Shown here: positions 9,368 through 17,436 of the stretch, in pieces
Layout of the letters: each line of letters opens with the position of its first letter
How positions within the stretch are numbered: position 1 is the stretch's first letter
Source: Oscillospiraceae bacterium
GTDB taxonomy: Bacteria; Bacillota; Clostridia; Oscillospirales; Ruminococcaceae
Length of the DNA stretch: 64,000 nt
NCBI GenBank assembly: GCA_022787085.1
Contig: JALFVE010000047.1
Coordinates: forward strand, 32,784 to 96,783
Reading direction: 5' to 3'
Translations under genes and position numbers: made by a program
Notes under the pieces: generated by a model
Databases searched by the model: none
What the model saw: only the letters and a program-made list of their open reading frames with translations
Told to the model about the DNA's origin: nothing

Positions 9368-9397
9368 TTGACAATAGACAACAAATTATGATATAAT
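9368..9397 (+). promoter_or_regulatory. Sigma-A promoter next to the IS630 right end
   Basis: TTGACA at 9368-9373, 18-nt spacer, TATAAT at 9392-9397. It starts 8 bp outside the IS right end and drives the zinc-ribbon/LRR gene. Confidence 0.75.
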
Positions 9398-9487
9398 TTT
9401 AACAGATTCCTGTTCGGCTTTGCAAATGGAATGATACGGTTATAAGCCGAATGGGTACAATTTGAATTTTAATGGGGGAAATGGATC

Positions 9488-11080
9488 ATGATATGCAATT
9501 CCTGCGGCAAAGAGCTTCCCGAGGGAAAAAAGTTCTGCATTTTCTGCGGAGCGAAGATAGTTTTGAAAAAGATATGTGCCGAATGTGGCTCCGAGCTTGA
9601 GCCTGATGCGGAGTTCTGCGGTGAATGCGGAACAAAATACAGCGGCGGGGCAGCTGCACCTGCTGCTAAAAAAACCGAAAGAAAGCCTGCTTCCGGGGGA
9701 AGAAAGGCTGCACCCGGGCGTCCCGCTCCCGATAAGTTCAAGGTGCCTGCCAATGCTGTAGTTATCCCTAAGAATATCGCCGAATCGGAGGACGAGGACG
9801 AAATAAAGGAATTTTTCAGCGGCTATTCGGGCAGGAAGGTGTTTACCTTTGCTTCCGATGTTTCCTTTGCTGCCGAGAACCTTTTCTGTAATGCAGGAGA
9901 TATTTCCGCTGAGAGCATTTATGTACCCGACAATGTTAAGGTAGTTAAGTGGCATGCCCTCGATTGTGAATCCATAAAGAATGTATATTTTGCTGAGGGT
10001 GTAAGATATATTGATCATAATTTCGATGGCAATATTGAGCATATTATGCTGTATGAGAGTACAAAGTCAGAAGAGAGCTTAGATAAATATAACATCAAGA
10101 TCGATTACAGAGCGAGAACAAACTTTGAGCCTCCTGCCGATGCGGTAACAATACCGAGGGCATTTGTTGAAGGGGACGTTGAATGCGGAGAAATCTCAAA
10201 AAGCATTCGCCTTATTACAGAGAATCCCGACTGTTATGATTTTGTTATTGAGCCGGGCACTAAAAGGATAGGGAGGGGTACATGTTCCGGAAATAACTGG
10301 GAATGTAGGGATATATGGGGAGGAATCGTTCTTTATCTTCCGGATTCGGTCGAAGAGATCGCCGACTCAGCTTTCTATGACAATATAGTTACTTCCATAA
10401 ACTTTCCTGCTTCTCTGAAAAGAATCGGAAAGTGTACGATGGACGATCTGAAAATGAGGAAGGTATTTTTTCCTTATGGAGTTGAGGAAATAAGCTCCTG
10501 CCCCGAAGCTGCCGAGGAAGTAGTAATTCCCGATTCTGTAAAGATAATTGGCGCGGGTACATTCAGCAGATGCCCAAAGCTTAAAAAGCTTGAGCTGCCA
10601 AATTCCGTTGAAAAAATCAACTCCGGTGCATTTCCGAGTAGTGGTCTGAAAATGGAATCGCTGGTATCGCTTACAATGCCGGAACAAGCTGTTATTACCG
10701 ATGATTACGGCAATACCGGCAGTCTCACTCTGAAAGACCTTCCGAAGCTTAATATGCTGAAGCTTCCGGAAACAATAAAAGGATTTGGATATTTATATGT
10801 TAATGGCGAGTATTATCATGGCGTGTGTTTTGAAAACCTGCCCTCTCTGAGAAGCCTTACCATTCCTCAGGGTACAGAATGGGTCGAATATAAGGCATTT
10901 GAAGGCTGTAATGCACTGGAAGCATTAATGGTGCCATACGGAACAAAGCTATATGAAGAGCACGGTCGCTCAGGAATTGCTGATACAGTTGAAAAAGCAG
11001 ATGATGATTTTCGTATATTACTTCGTTCTCCAACTTATTCACCCGAAGAGACCAAAAAAATTCAGATAATCAGATATTGA
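9488..11080 (+). CDS. Double zinc-ribbon, leucine-rich-repeat (BspA-like) protein
   Basis: A 530-residue protein. The N-terminus has two zinc ribbons (CNSCG...CIFCG at 3-22 and CAECG...CGECG at about 34-53). After an Ala/Lys/Pro-rich linker, residues 80-520 form irregular leucine-rich repeats of the BspA/LRR_5 type, seen as recurring 'VVIPDSVKIIGAGTFSRCPKL'-like units. There is no signal peptide, so it is probably cytosolic, unlike the secreted BspA adhesins. Zinc-ribbon plus LRR_5 proteins are common and uncharacterised in gut Clostridia. It is a single gene with its own promoter and a shared terminator. Confidence 0.8.
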   Translation: MICNSCGKELPEGKKFCIFCGAKIVLKKICAECGSELEPDAEFCGECGTKYSGGAAAPAAKKTERKPASGGRKAAPGRPAPDKFKVPANAVVIPKNIAESEDEDEIKEFFSGYSGRKVFTFASDVSFAAENLFCNAGDISAESIYVPDNVKVVKWHALDCESIKNVYFAEGVRYIDHNFDGNIEHIMLYESTKSEESLDKYNIKIDYRARTNFEPPADAVTIPRAFVEGDVECGEISKSIRLITENPDCYDFVIEPGTKRIGRGTCSGNNWECRDIWGGIVLYLPDSVEEIADSAFYDNIVTSINFPASLKRIGKCTMDDLKMRKVFFPYGVEEISSCPEAAEEVVIPDSVKIIGAGTFSRCPKLKKLELPNSVEKINSGAFPSSGLKMESLVSLTMPEQAVITDDYGNTGSLTLKDLPKLNMLKLPETIKGFGYLYVNGEYYHGVCFENLPSLRSLTIPQGTEWVEYKAFEGCNALEALMVPYGTKLYEEHGRSGIADTVEKADDDFRILLRSPTYSPEETKKIQIIRY

Positions 11081-11083
11081 TAC

Positions 11084-11130
11084 AAAAAAAGTGACGGGAA
11101 CGCTGAAAAATGCGTTCCCGTCACTTTTTT
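11084..11130 (+). terminator. Bidirectional terminator between the LRR and GH16 genes
   Basis: A 19-bp inverted repeat (11084-11102 with 11112-11130) with A-run and T-run on opposite sides serves both convergent genes. Confidence 0.92.
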
Positions 11131-11142
11131 GTTTATATTGGG

Positions 11143-11925
11143 TCATTCCTCAAAAGGCACAAAGGAAATTCTCTCATATTCGGCAGTAAGGGGCAATGTG
11201 CTGTCATCAAAGGCATTGAGCCAACTGTCAACACCCGTTCCGCACCATGCGTTCATCATAATTTTTCCGTTGGTGGAGGGGATATTGCTGTCAGCGGAAT
11301 AAACCTCGATTCCGTCAACAAACCAGACTATCTTATCCTTGTGCCATTCAAAGGCATAGTCGTGAAAATCCTCCGAAGCGTCAAAGCCCAGGTCGTGCAG
11401 ATATTCGTGATCACCCTTGCCGTCGGTGAAATAATTGAACTGGACCTTTGTGGTGTCCTTGCCAAGTATCTCAATATCTATCTCGTCCCATGGATTATTA
11501 TCCGAGGGACCCGTGTAGGTAAAAAACGAGGAAACCACGCCGTCGTTTCTGATAGCCTTCATTCTGACCTCGTAACGTCCGTAGCCGTAAAACTCCTTTG
11601 AGCGGTATTCGCCTCCCGAATAGGGCACCGAGCCGTCCATTTTGTCCTTGTCAATGATAAGCTGCATTCTGCCGTTTTCAAAGGTGCAGTTGTCCTTTCT
11701 CCAGGTGACGTTGAACATACTTCCGTTGCACCAGCCGTCCGCAGGCTCAAAAAGCTCCGAGGCGCCATTTGAGAAATTCACCGAGGAAATGTCTGCAGGG
11801 GTCGTGACAGCTTCGATGTCTGCCGCAGGGATATCCGTATGTTCCGTCTTGCCGCCGCAGGAGCAGAACAGCATCGAGCAGGAAAGCAAAACCGAGGCAA
11901 GCTTTAAAATCAGATTTTTATTCAT
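11143..11925 (-). CDS. GH16 beta-glucanase (licheninase-like) lipoprotein
   Basis: A 260-residue protein with a lipoprotein signal peptide (hydrophobic stretch, then LFCSC near residue 22) and a GH16 fold. The catalytic motif EIDIE (about 147-151) carries the nucleophile and acid/base glutamates in the spacing found in beta-1,3-1,4-glucanases, preceded by EVRMKA and followed by the typical DFHDYAFEWHKDKIVWFVDG segment. It would be anchored outside the cell and cut mixed-linkage glucan or a similar substrate. A divergently placed AraC regulator, solute-binding lipoprotein and GH5 follow, so it is probably the extracellular step of a beta-glucan locus. Confidence 0.9.
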   Translation of the reverse strand: MNKNLILKLASVLLSCSMLFCSCGGKTEHTDIPAADIEAVTTPADISSVNFSNGASELFEPADGWCNGSMFNVTWRKDNCTFENGRMQLIIDKDKMDGSVPYSGGEYRSKEFYGYGRYEVRMKAIRNDGVVSSFFTYTGPSDNNPWDEIDIEILGKDTTKVQFNYFTDGKGDHEYLHDLGFDASEDFHDYAFEWHKDKIVWFVDGIEVYSADSNIPSTNGKIMMNAWCGTGVDSWLNAFDDSTLPLTAEYERISFVPFEE

Positions 11926-12013
11926 AATGATCCACCGTCCTTCCGACTATTATCATAGCATATCCTGCAAGCAGATAATATCATATTTTTGATATGAATA
12001 TCAAAATTTTGCA

Positions 12014-12760
12014 CTATTTTTTATCTCCCCAGTTGGAACGGTAATATTTTTTCCGAAATTCATTGGGAGTCATGCCCGTGTATTTTTTAAAGGTGCTGAT
12101 AAAATGACTGTGGGAGGAAAAAGCCAGATAATTACCGATATCCAGTGGGGAAAAATCCGAATATTTCAGCATATTCTGAGCGGTCTCCACCCGTTTTACG
12201 GCAATATAAGCCGTTATCGTGACCCCCACCTCCTTGCGGAAAAGCCTTGACAGATATGCGGGAGAAAGTGAGGCATATTCTGCAATATCCTCCTCGGAAA
12301 TTTTAGAATGAAGATGGTCGTAAATATAGTCCATAGCCATAATGATCGGCTTTGAATAAATATCTCCTCTGGCAATTTTGTTCATCCGGTCTGTAAAATC
12401 CAGCACCGCCTCCCTGTGCAGGGAATGGATATCCTCCGGGCATGAGCATTTGTCCGCCTTTGAGATGTACAGGTCGCTGAGTGTGTACGCCGATTCCATC
12501 TCCATGCCGCCCTCAACGCAGAAGCGAGTTATAAGCGCCACAGTAATAATAAAATGATATTTCAGATTTCGCAGAGGATCGTTGGAAAGCTCCCCCGCAC
12601 CGCTTCCGCCCAGAGGAGTCATATGGCGCTTAACGCCCTCCGTATCGCCGTTTTTAACGCAGTCGTAAAATTCAAATTCCTTTTCAAAGGGGGAATGCTT
12701 GAAGGCATATTCCCTGTTAAGAAATGCCTTGTAGGTAAGCTCTTTTTCCGATTGAGGCAT
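12014..12760 (-). CDS. AraC family transcriptional regulator
   Basis: The C-terminal 100 residues carry the double helix-turn-helix of AraC/XylS proteins (ISEEDIAEYASLSPAYLSRL, then FSPLDIGNYLAFSSHSHFIS and the signature MTPNEFRKKYY). The N-terminal part has no cupin that I can see. An upstream in-frame GTG exists at 12790, but AAAGGA lies at the right distance from the ATG at 12760, so I chose that start (248 residues). It sits between the GH16 gene and the divergent solute-binding lipoprotein gene, whose expression it probably controls in response to a beta-glucan oligosaccharide (inference). Confidence 0.88.
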   Translation of the reverse strand: MPQSEKELTYKAFLNREYAFKHSPFEKEFEFYDCVKNGDTEGVKRHMTPLGGSGAGELSNDPLRNLKYHFIITVALITRFCVEGGMEMESAYTLSDLYISKADKCSCPEDIHSLHREAVLDFTDRMNKIARGDIYSKPIIMAMDYIYDHLHSKISEEDIAEYASLSPAYLSRLFRKEVGVTITAYIAVKRVETAQNMLKYSDFSPLDIGNYLAFSSHSHFISTFKKYTGMTPNEFRKKYYRSNWGDKK

Positions 12761-12924
12761 AAGATCACGTCCTTTGAAACAATTATACACTAATTTGCGG
12801 AAAAAAGCAACAAAATTCTGATATATAAATCAAAACTATGATATCTGAAACCGAAAAAACTATGTAAAATAAAAGCATAAAGCAACGGAACAGAAAACAT
12901 CAACAATAAAGGAGAGAAATGATT

Positions 12925-14346
12925 ATGAAAAATTCAAAGAAAGCAATGGCATTTCTGACCGCAGTAATATCTCTGGCAGGAGTAATGACAGCCTGCTCGG
13001 ACAGCAATGAGAGCGGGGCTTCAACACAGGAAAGCACCTCTGTAACCACCGAAACGACCCCCGCCAAGGAGCTTAACGAGGAGGACGCACAGATCGTAGG
13101 GGAGATCGACACAGGCGATTCCGAGAAGCTGGAAAACGGCACAGTAAAGTGGCTTTCCTTCTGGGATCTGAATCCTGCAAACGGCAAGCCCAAGTCGGTA
13201 GAGCTTGAGCTTTTTGAAACAAAATACGGCGGCAAGATCGAGTATGTCCCCACAACATATGAGACCCGTTACAGCGACCTTTCAACTCAGGTTCTGGGCG
13301 GCACATCACCCGACCTTTTCCCCGCAGCAGACCTGGACACCTTCCCGGGAAAGGCAGTAGCGGGAATGTTCGAGCCCTTTGACGATTACCTTGACTTTGA
13401 CAGCGACCTCTGGAGCACAGGTGCAAAGAAGCTTTCCGACGCACACACATTGGGCGGCAAGCATTATGTGGCAGTGGTATCCACAGACGCAGGCTGCGTG
13501 TGCATTTACAATAAGCGCACAATGGAGGAAAACGGCTTTACCGACCCCGCAGAGCTTCTTGAGGAGGGCAAATGGGACTGGAATGCCTTCAAGGATATGT
13601 GCATGGAATTTTCCGACAGGGAAAATAATAAATTCGGATTTGACGGCTGGTGGTTTGAGATAAATCTCCTTCTCACCACAGGAAAGCCTGTAGTAGGAAT
13701 GGAAAACGGAGTAATAACAAGCAATCTTCTCAGCCCCGAAATGGAGCGTGCGGAGAACTTCATGCTGGATATGAACAAGAACGACCTTCCTCTTCCCAAG
13801 GCAGAATTCAGCTGGGTAGAGCAGCCCCAGCGCATATCCGAGGGAACCACCCTGTTCTATCCCTGCGGAATCTGGGCGCTTTACGAGGCAGATCTTTCCA
13901 AATTCGGCAAGGAGGGCGAGATAATGTTCGTGCCCATGCCCAAGGATCCCGACGCAGATGAATATTACCTGCCCTCAGGCGTAGACGCATACGCCCTCTG
14001 CAAATCCGCACCCAATCCCGAGGGAGCAGCAGCATTTATGAAGTGCAAGCTTCTTGCAGTAGGCGATGAAAAGGCGCAGGCAATTGCAGAGAAGCAGTAT
14101 CGTGAGGATTACGGCTGGACAGACGAAATGATAGATATGTGGTACAAGACCAAGGAGCTTACAAACGAAAATCCCGTAGTAGATTTCTATGCAGGCGTGT
14201 CCTCGGACCTTTACGACCTTGTGCATAATCCCATCAAGGACGCTTCCTACAACGGCAAGGACTGGTCAACCACAAGAGATGAGATAAGTGCCCCCGCACA
14301 GAATCTTATCGACGAAATGAACAAGAAGATCGAAGAAAATTTCTGA
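12925..14346 (+). CDS. Carbohydrate ABC transporter solute-binding lipoprotein
   Basis: A 473-residue lipoprotein: signal peptide ending at a lipobox (GVMTAC), a Ser/Thr-rich linker, then a family 1 extracellular binding fold (VKWLSFWDLNPANG, and GGTSPDLFPAADLDTFPG near the domain start). The ATG at 12925 is 8 nt from the AAGGAGAG ribosome site and is preferred over the ATG at 12919. It probably captures beta-glucan oligosaccharides released by the neighbouring GH16. No permease genes are adjacent, so it must share a transporter encoded elsewhere or act as a sensor or capture protein. Confidence 0.88.
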   Translation: MKNSKKAMAFLTAVISLAGVMTACSDSNESGASTQESTSVTTETTPAKELNEEDAQIVGEIDTGDSEKLENGTVKWLSFWDLNPANGKPKSVELELFETKYGGKIEYVPTTYETRYSDLSTQVLGGTSPDLFPAADLDTFPGKAVAGMFEPFDDYLDFDSDLWSTGAKKLSDAHTLGGKHYVAVVSTDAGCVCIYNKRTMEENGFTDPAELLEEGKWDWNAFKDMCMEFSDRENNKFGFDGWWFEINLLLTTGKPVVGMENGVITSNLLSPEMERAENFMLDMNKNDLPLPKAEFSWVEQPQRISEGTTLFYPCGIWALYEADLSKFGKEGEIMFVPMPKDPDADEYYLPSGVDAYALCKSAPNPEGAAAFMKCKLLAVGDEKAQAIAEKQYREDYGWTDEMIDMWYKTKELTNENPVVDFYAGVSSDLYDLVHNPIKDASYNGKDWSTTRDEISAPAQNLIDEMNKKIEENF

Positions 14347-14368
14347 AAATAAATCGAGGTAATGGCAT

Positions 14369-15319
14369 ATGAAAAATCTTACAGGCTATAAAAAGGGAGT
14401 AAACCTTGGCGGCTGGCTCTCCCAGTGCTGCCACACCGCAGAGCATTATGATACATTCATAAGCGCAGAGGATATCGAAAAAATCGCATCATGGGGAGCA
14501 GACCATGTCCGCCTGCCCATAGACTATAACCTTGTGGAAAACGAGGACGGAAGCGAAAAGGAAAGCGGCTATGCATATATAGACAAGGCGGTAAAATGGT
14601 GCAGGCTATTCGGTCTTGATCTTATCCTCGACCTTCATAAGACCTCAGGCTTCTCCTTTGATAAGGGAGAGAATGAATCGGGATTTTTTGAGAGCGGGGA
14701 ATTGCAGGAAAGATTCATAAAACTCTGGGAACGTCTTGCAAAGCGCTATGCGGTAAATGACGGCAGCATTGCCTTTGAGCTTCTGAACGAGGTCACAGAG
14801 CAGAGCTATGCCGCAAAATGGAACAGCATAGTCCGCAGCTGTATCGAAAGGATACGAAATATTGCCCCCGAAACGATAATACTTGTGGGCGGCTATTGGC
14901 AGAACAGCCCCGACGCAGTGCCCGACCTTGAAGCTCCCTATGACGATAAGGTAGTCTATAATTTCCACTGCTATGACCCCATGGATTTCACCCATCAGGG
15001 CGCATACTGGGTGGAGGATATGGACCCTGCCTTCAGAAAGTCCTTTGACAGCGCAGAAATAACCCCCGAATTTTTCATGGGACGCTTTGAGCGTGCCGCA
15101 GAAGCCGCAAAGAAAAACGGAACAGTCCTCTACTGCGGAGAATACGGCGTGATCGACAATGCCACTCCCGAGGATACAGTAAAATGGTTCAAAGCCATAA
15201 ACGCAGCCTTTGAAAAAATGGGGATCTGCCGTGCCGCATGGAGCTATAAGCAAATGGATTTCGGACTGTCCGATGAAAGGATGTCAGGCGTGATCGACGA
15301 GCTGAAAAGCTATCTGTAA
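14369..15319 (+). CDS. Cytoplasmic GH5 family glycoside hydrolase
   Basis: A 316-residue family 5 glycosidase. The fold is recognisable from NLGGWLSQ near the N-terminus, HVRLPIDY, the acid/base motif ELLNEVTE (Glu about 140), YNFHCYDP and the nucleophile motif CGEYGVI (Glu about 258). There is no signal peptide, so it would act on oligosaccharides after import. It follows the solute-binding protein gene by 22 nt with an 'atcgaggtaa' ribosome site and is probably co-transcribed. The exact substrate (beta-1,3/1,4- or beta-1,4-glucan oligomers) cannot be told from the sequence. Confidence 0.9.
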   Translation: MKNLTGYKKGVNLGGWLSQCCHTAEHYDTFISAEDIEKIASWGADHVRLPIDYNLVENEDGSEKESGYAYIDKAVKWCRLFGLDLILDLHKTSGFSFDKGENESGFFESGELQERFIKLWERLAKRYAVNDGSIAFELLNEVTEQSYAAKWNSIVRSCIERIRNIAPETIILVGGYWQNSPDAVPDLEAPYDDKVVYNFHCYDPMDFTHQGAYWVEDMDPAFRKSFDSAEITPEFFMGRFERAAEAAKKNGTVLYCGEYGVIDNATPEDTVKWFKAINAAFEKMGICRAAWSYKQMDFGLSDERMSGVIDELKSYL

Positions 15320-15346
15320 AAATCATCTTCCTCTTTAAAAAATACA

Positions 15347-15387
15347 TATCCCGCAGATGTTTAAAACGCCTGCGGGATAATTTTTTT
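15347..15387. terminator. Bidirectional terminator between GH5 and DUF2828 genes
   Basis: A 10-bp stem (15347-15356 with 15370-15379) with a T-run on the plus side and an A/T-rich tail on the other; it separates convergent operons. Confidence 0.85.
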
Positions 15388-16861
15388 ATGAAGCAACAGC
15401 GCTGTATCTTTCCCGTCCGATTATCTCATCCATAACAGCCATGGGGGAGATATTGCCCGACTTCACCATGTCAAATATAGCAGGAGAGAAGCCCGAAACC
15501 AGAGCAGCGCCCGTCCGTGAAAGGGTAACGGGAATCGCCGAGCCTCTGCTGCAAAGATTCCAGAAAACAATTTCGGGAAGCTCGTAGCCATATAAGGCAT
15601 ATCTCTTCTTCATAATATTGAAGAGGGGCTGACTGTTTCCGCCCTCAACGCACATATCGAACTGCATATCCGAAAGGATGTACAGTCTTTTTGGCATATC
15701 GCTTTTGGGGACCTTGTTTGAAACGGCAGTTTTCAGAATAAGATGGAAAACCGCCTCAAGGTTGGTGTTTGCGCACTCATTGAAGGAAGCGCAGTACTGA
15801 GCCTTTTCGGAAATGTCACCGCCCTTGACTTCAACGAGGCGGGGCTTTTCGGAAAAGGTGATGAAATGACCGCTGAAAGCTCCCTTGTTATGCTCGGCAA
15901 AGTAAATGCCAAGGGAAAGCGCAGCGTCAATGGGACGGGGATTATTGCCCCATGTCATTGAGCCCGAGCCGTCAATTACCGCAATGGCATTTTCGGTGGA
16001 AGCGCCATGGTCGGGCAGACTGTTCCATGTAACGTCCAGAGCCTTTTTCTCCTCTGCCGAAAGCGTATCGGTAAGCACCCTGCGGATTATTTCATAGGGA
16101 TAAAGGGTGTCTGCATGAAGCACAGCCTTGCCCGAGCTTACATTTTGGAGATATTCGCTGTACCGCTCGCCGTCGTTTCGGATAAAAGCCTTTTTGTACT
16201 TGAACATAGCACCCGAGGGCTGCTTCTCGTAGTCAAAGGTGTAATCCATGACTCTGAGGCGGTTTTCGGTAATGTCGGTGTATTTTCTCAGAGCGGAAAG
16301 GGACTTGCGGTAATTCTTCTCGCTCATGCCCATATTATCGCAGAGTCTTTTTGCATTTCTGACAGTTTCCTCAGAGGAAGCGTTCACCGAGGGAAGCCAT
16401 TTGGCAAGGAGAGAAACGGGCTTGCCCTCCGCCATTCCCGCAATATCCTCATCGAGCTGAGCCTTGATGAGCTTAACGGCTTCATCCTCGCAGGGGGTGT
16501 CCAGAAGAGTGCAGAGATCGTCAAATCTGCCGTATTCCGCAAAAAGGGGAATGTTCCTGATAACGCTTTCGGGAGCGGAAAAAGCAAGGTGCTTTACCGC
16601 AATGCGGAAAAAGCGTCTTTCCCCCAGACCGCCTCTGACATCTCTTGCAAAGAAGATGATCTTCATGGTCTTTTCGGGATCTTCGGCATATGCCCTGAGA
16701 ACAGCCTTGCCGATCTCCTCCTCGGAGGAATTTCTCATAGCCCCCGCCTTGAAAAACAGGTCGAGGCAATCGGAATGGGTGGATATGTAAGCCCTTCCGC
16801 CGTTTTCGGTAAAGGTTTCGTTAGAAGTTTCCTTCATAGCATTTAAAAAATCAAACATCAT
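15386..16861 (-). CDS. DUF2828 (TROVE/Ro60-like repeats plus vWA) protein
   Basis: A 491-residue protein. The N-terminal 270 residues are helical repeats with family landmarks (FFARDVRGGLGERRFFR, PLFAEYGRFDDL, LLAKWLPSVNAS). From about residue 285 comes a von Willebrand A domain with an intact MIDAS (IDGSGSM, about 294-300). DUF2828 is related in architecture to Ro60/TROVE proteins, which bind Y RNAs and misfolded RNAs through a ring of helical repeats closed by a vWA domain. It starts with ATG after GGAG at 16871-16868. The gene lies downstream of rtcB on the same strand, separated only by the structured RNA array. I infer that it is the protein partner of those RNAs. Confidence 0.85.
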   Translation of the reverse strand: MMFDFLNAMKETSNETFTENGGRAYISTHSDCLDLFFKAGAMRNSSEEEIGKAVLRAYAEDPEKTMKIIFFARDVRGGLGERRFFRIAVKHLAFSAPESVIRNIPLFAEYGRFDDLCTLLDTPCEDEAVKLIKAQLDEDIAGMAEGKPVSLLAKWLPSVNASSEETVRNAKRLCDNMGMSEKNYRKSLSALRKYTDITENRLRVMDYTFDYEKQPSGAMFKYKKAFIRNDGERYSEYLQNVSSGKAVLHADTLYPYEIIRRVLTDTLSAEEKKALDVTWNSLPDHGASTENAIAVIDGSGSMTWGNNPRPIDAALSLGIYFAEHNKGAFSGHFITFSEKPRLVEVKGGDISEKAQYCASFNECANTNLEAVFHLILKTAVSNKVPKSDMPKRLYILSDMQFDMCVEGGNSQPLFNIMKKRYALYGYELPEIVFWNLCSRGSAIPVTLSRTGAALVSGFSPAIFDMVKSGNISPMAVMDEIIGRERYSAVAS

Positions 16862-16878
16862 AAAACACTCCTTTTCAC

Positions 16879-17070
16879 AAGACAGGATTTTATACTAAAC
16901 ACCTATTGAATTATGGGAATCTCTCGCCGCAAAATCCATATATGCAAGCTTTTGCGGCGATTTCTTCTCCATAATTCTAATGGTGTTTAGTATTACCGAT
17001 AAAATCGGGCAGGATTTGAACCTGCATTAACCAATTAAAAAATGCTGTGACTGTCTTAAAATTTTTGCTG
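16879..17070 (-). ncRNA. Array module 6: T-arm-containing Y-RNA-like module, split by a MITE
   Basis: Minus-strand module. A CAGCAA motif (17070-17065) is followed by a 7-bp helix AAGACAG (17057-17051) pairing with CTGTCTT (16885-16879), and a second, variant motif CACAGCATT (17049-17041). Inside are a perfect tRNA T-arm, GCAGG-UUCAAAU-CCUGC (17025-17009), and directly abutting it a capped acceptor-like hairpin CCGAU-UUU-AUCGG (17008-16996). The closing strand is separated from the rest by the 100-bp MITE at 16893-16992, inserted at a TA 3 nt beyond the acceptor hairpin. Without the MITE the helix closes across 12 nt. Whether the interrupted module still works is unknown. Confidence 0.65.
16893..16992. 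mobile_element. 100-bp IS630-type MITE (copy 1), inserted in array module 6
   Basis: It begins TACTAAACACC and ends GGTGTTTAGTA, with terminal similarity extending about 27 bp (GAATTATGG on both sides) and an inner palindrome (CGCCGCAAAA / TTTTGCGGCG). It is identical to 63639-63738 except at one base. Termini match the IS630 at 8232-9360 (TACTAAACACC), which could supply the transposase. Confidence 0.9.
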
Positions 17071-17072
17071 AC

Positions 17073-17143
17073 AAGGCTCATTTCCTCGCAGCGCCCGAAA
17101 TGAGCAGACTGCGTCCCATCGGAAAAATTGCTGATCGAGCCTT
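17073..17143 (-). ncRNA. Array module 5: CAGCAA stem-loop with alternative pairing
   Basis: The outer helix AAGGCTC (17143-17137) pairs with GAGCCTT (17079-17073), followed after 3 nt by CAGCAA (17133-17128). Inside, CGCAG (17113-17109) can pair with CTGCG (17091-17087). A competing 9-bp hairpin, GCTCATTTC (17105-17097) with GAAATGAGC (17084-17076), would open the outer helix, so the module could switch. No T-arm is present. Confidence 0.65.
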
Positions 17144-17159
17144 TAAAAGAGGGAATTAC

Positions 17160-17283
17160 ACGGCTCATAAATTATTTTTTGCTATTCCCCTTTGAAAGGG
17201 TCTGTGATTCGAACACAGTACAAGCGAAGAGCCTGTTATAGCAGCCATGAAAATAAGTTTCTTTGAATTGCTGTTTGAGCCGT
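17160..17283 (-). ncRNA. Array module 4: Y-RNA-like module with T-arm and arm-like hairpin
   Basis: The outer helix ACGGCTCA (17283-17276) pairs with TGAGCCGT (17167-17160); CAGCAA follows at 17273-17268. After an A/T-rich stretch, an inner helix GCUAU/AUAGC (17242-17238 with 17185-17181) encloses three hairpins in series: ACAGGC-loop-GCUUGU (17236-17220), a perfect tRNA T-arm CUGUG-UUCGAAU-CACAG (17218-17202) and a capped acceptor-like hairpin CCCUU-UCA-AAGGG (17200-17188). The first hairpin is in the position of a long variable arm, and there is no D-arm. No protein-coding frame covers it. Confidence 0.8.
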
Positions 17284-17306
17284 AAATTAAAGAAAAATAT
17301 TTAAAC

Positions 17307-17360
17307 AAGGCACTGTAATTTCACGTGGCAGGTGAATCAGAATTTTGCTGTATGTGCCTT
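17307..17360 (-). ncRNA. Array module 3: short CAGCAA stem-loop
   Basis: The outer helix AAGGCAC (17360-17354) pairs with GTGCCTT (17313-17307); CAGCAA is at 17350-17345. An inner hairpin TTCAC-loop-GTGAA caps the module. The outer helix differs from those of the neighbouring modules by paired changes. Confidence 0.7.
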
Positions 17361-17373
17361 TAAGAATTTTTTC

Positions 17374-17422
17374 AAGGCGCATAAATCTTTAAATAATCAA
17401 TAAAAATTGCTGTCTGCGCCTT
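17374..17422 (-). ncRNA. Array module 2: short CAGCAA stem-loop
   Basis: The outer helix AAGGCGCA (17422-17415) pairs perfectly with TGCGCCTT (17381-17374). CAGCAA is at 17412-17407, in the same position relative to the helix as in the other modules. The loop is A/T-rich with only a weak inner hairpin. Confidence 0.7.
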
Positions 17423-17436
17423 ATATTAAATTTTTC

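Noticed and set aside
12925..15319. A complete sugar ABC importer locus
   Set aside because: Only the binding protein is present; no permease or ATPase gene is near it.
16007..16846. A 279-residue plus-strand frame opposite the DUF2828 gene
   Set aside because: It is a shadow of the DUF2828 coding sequence, with no ribosome site and no recognisable family.
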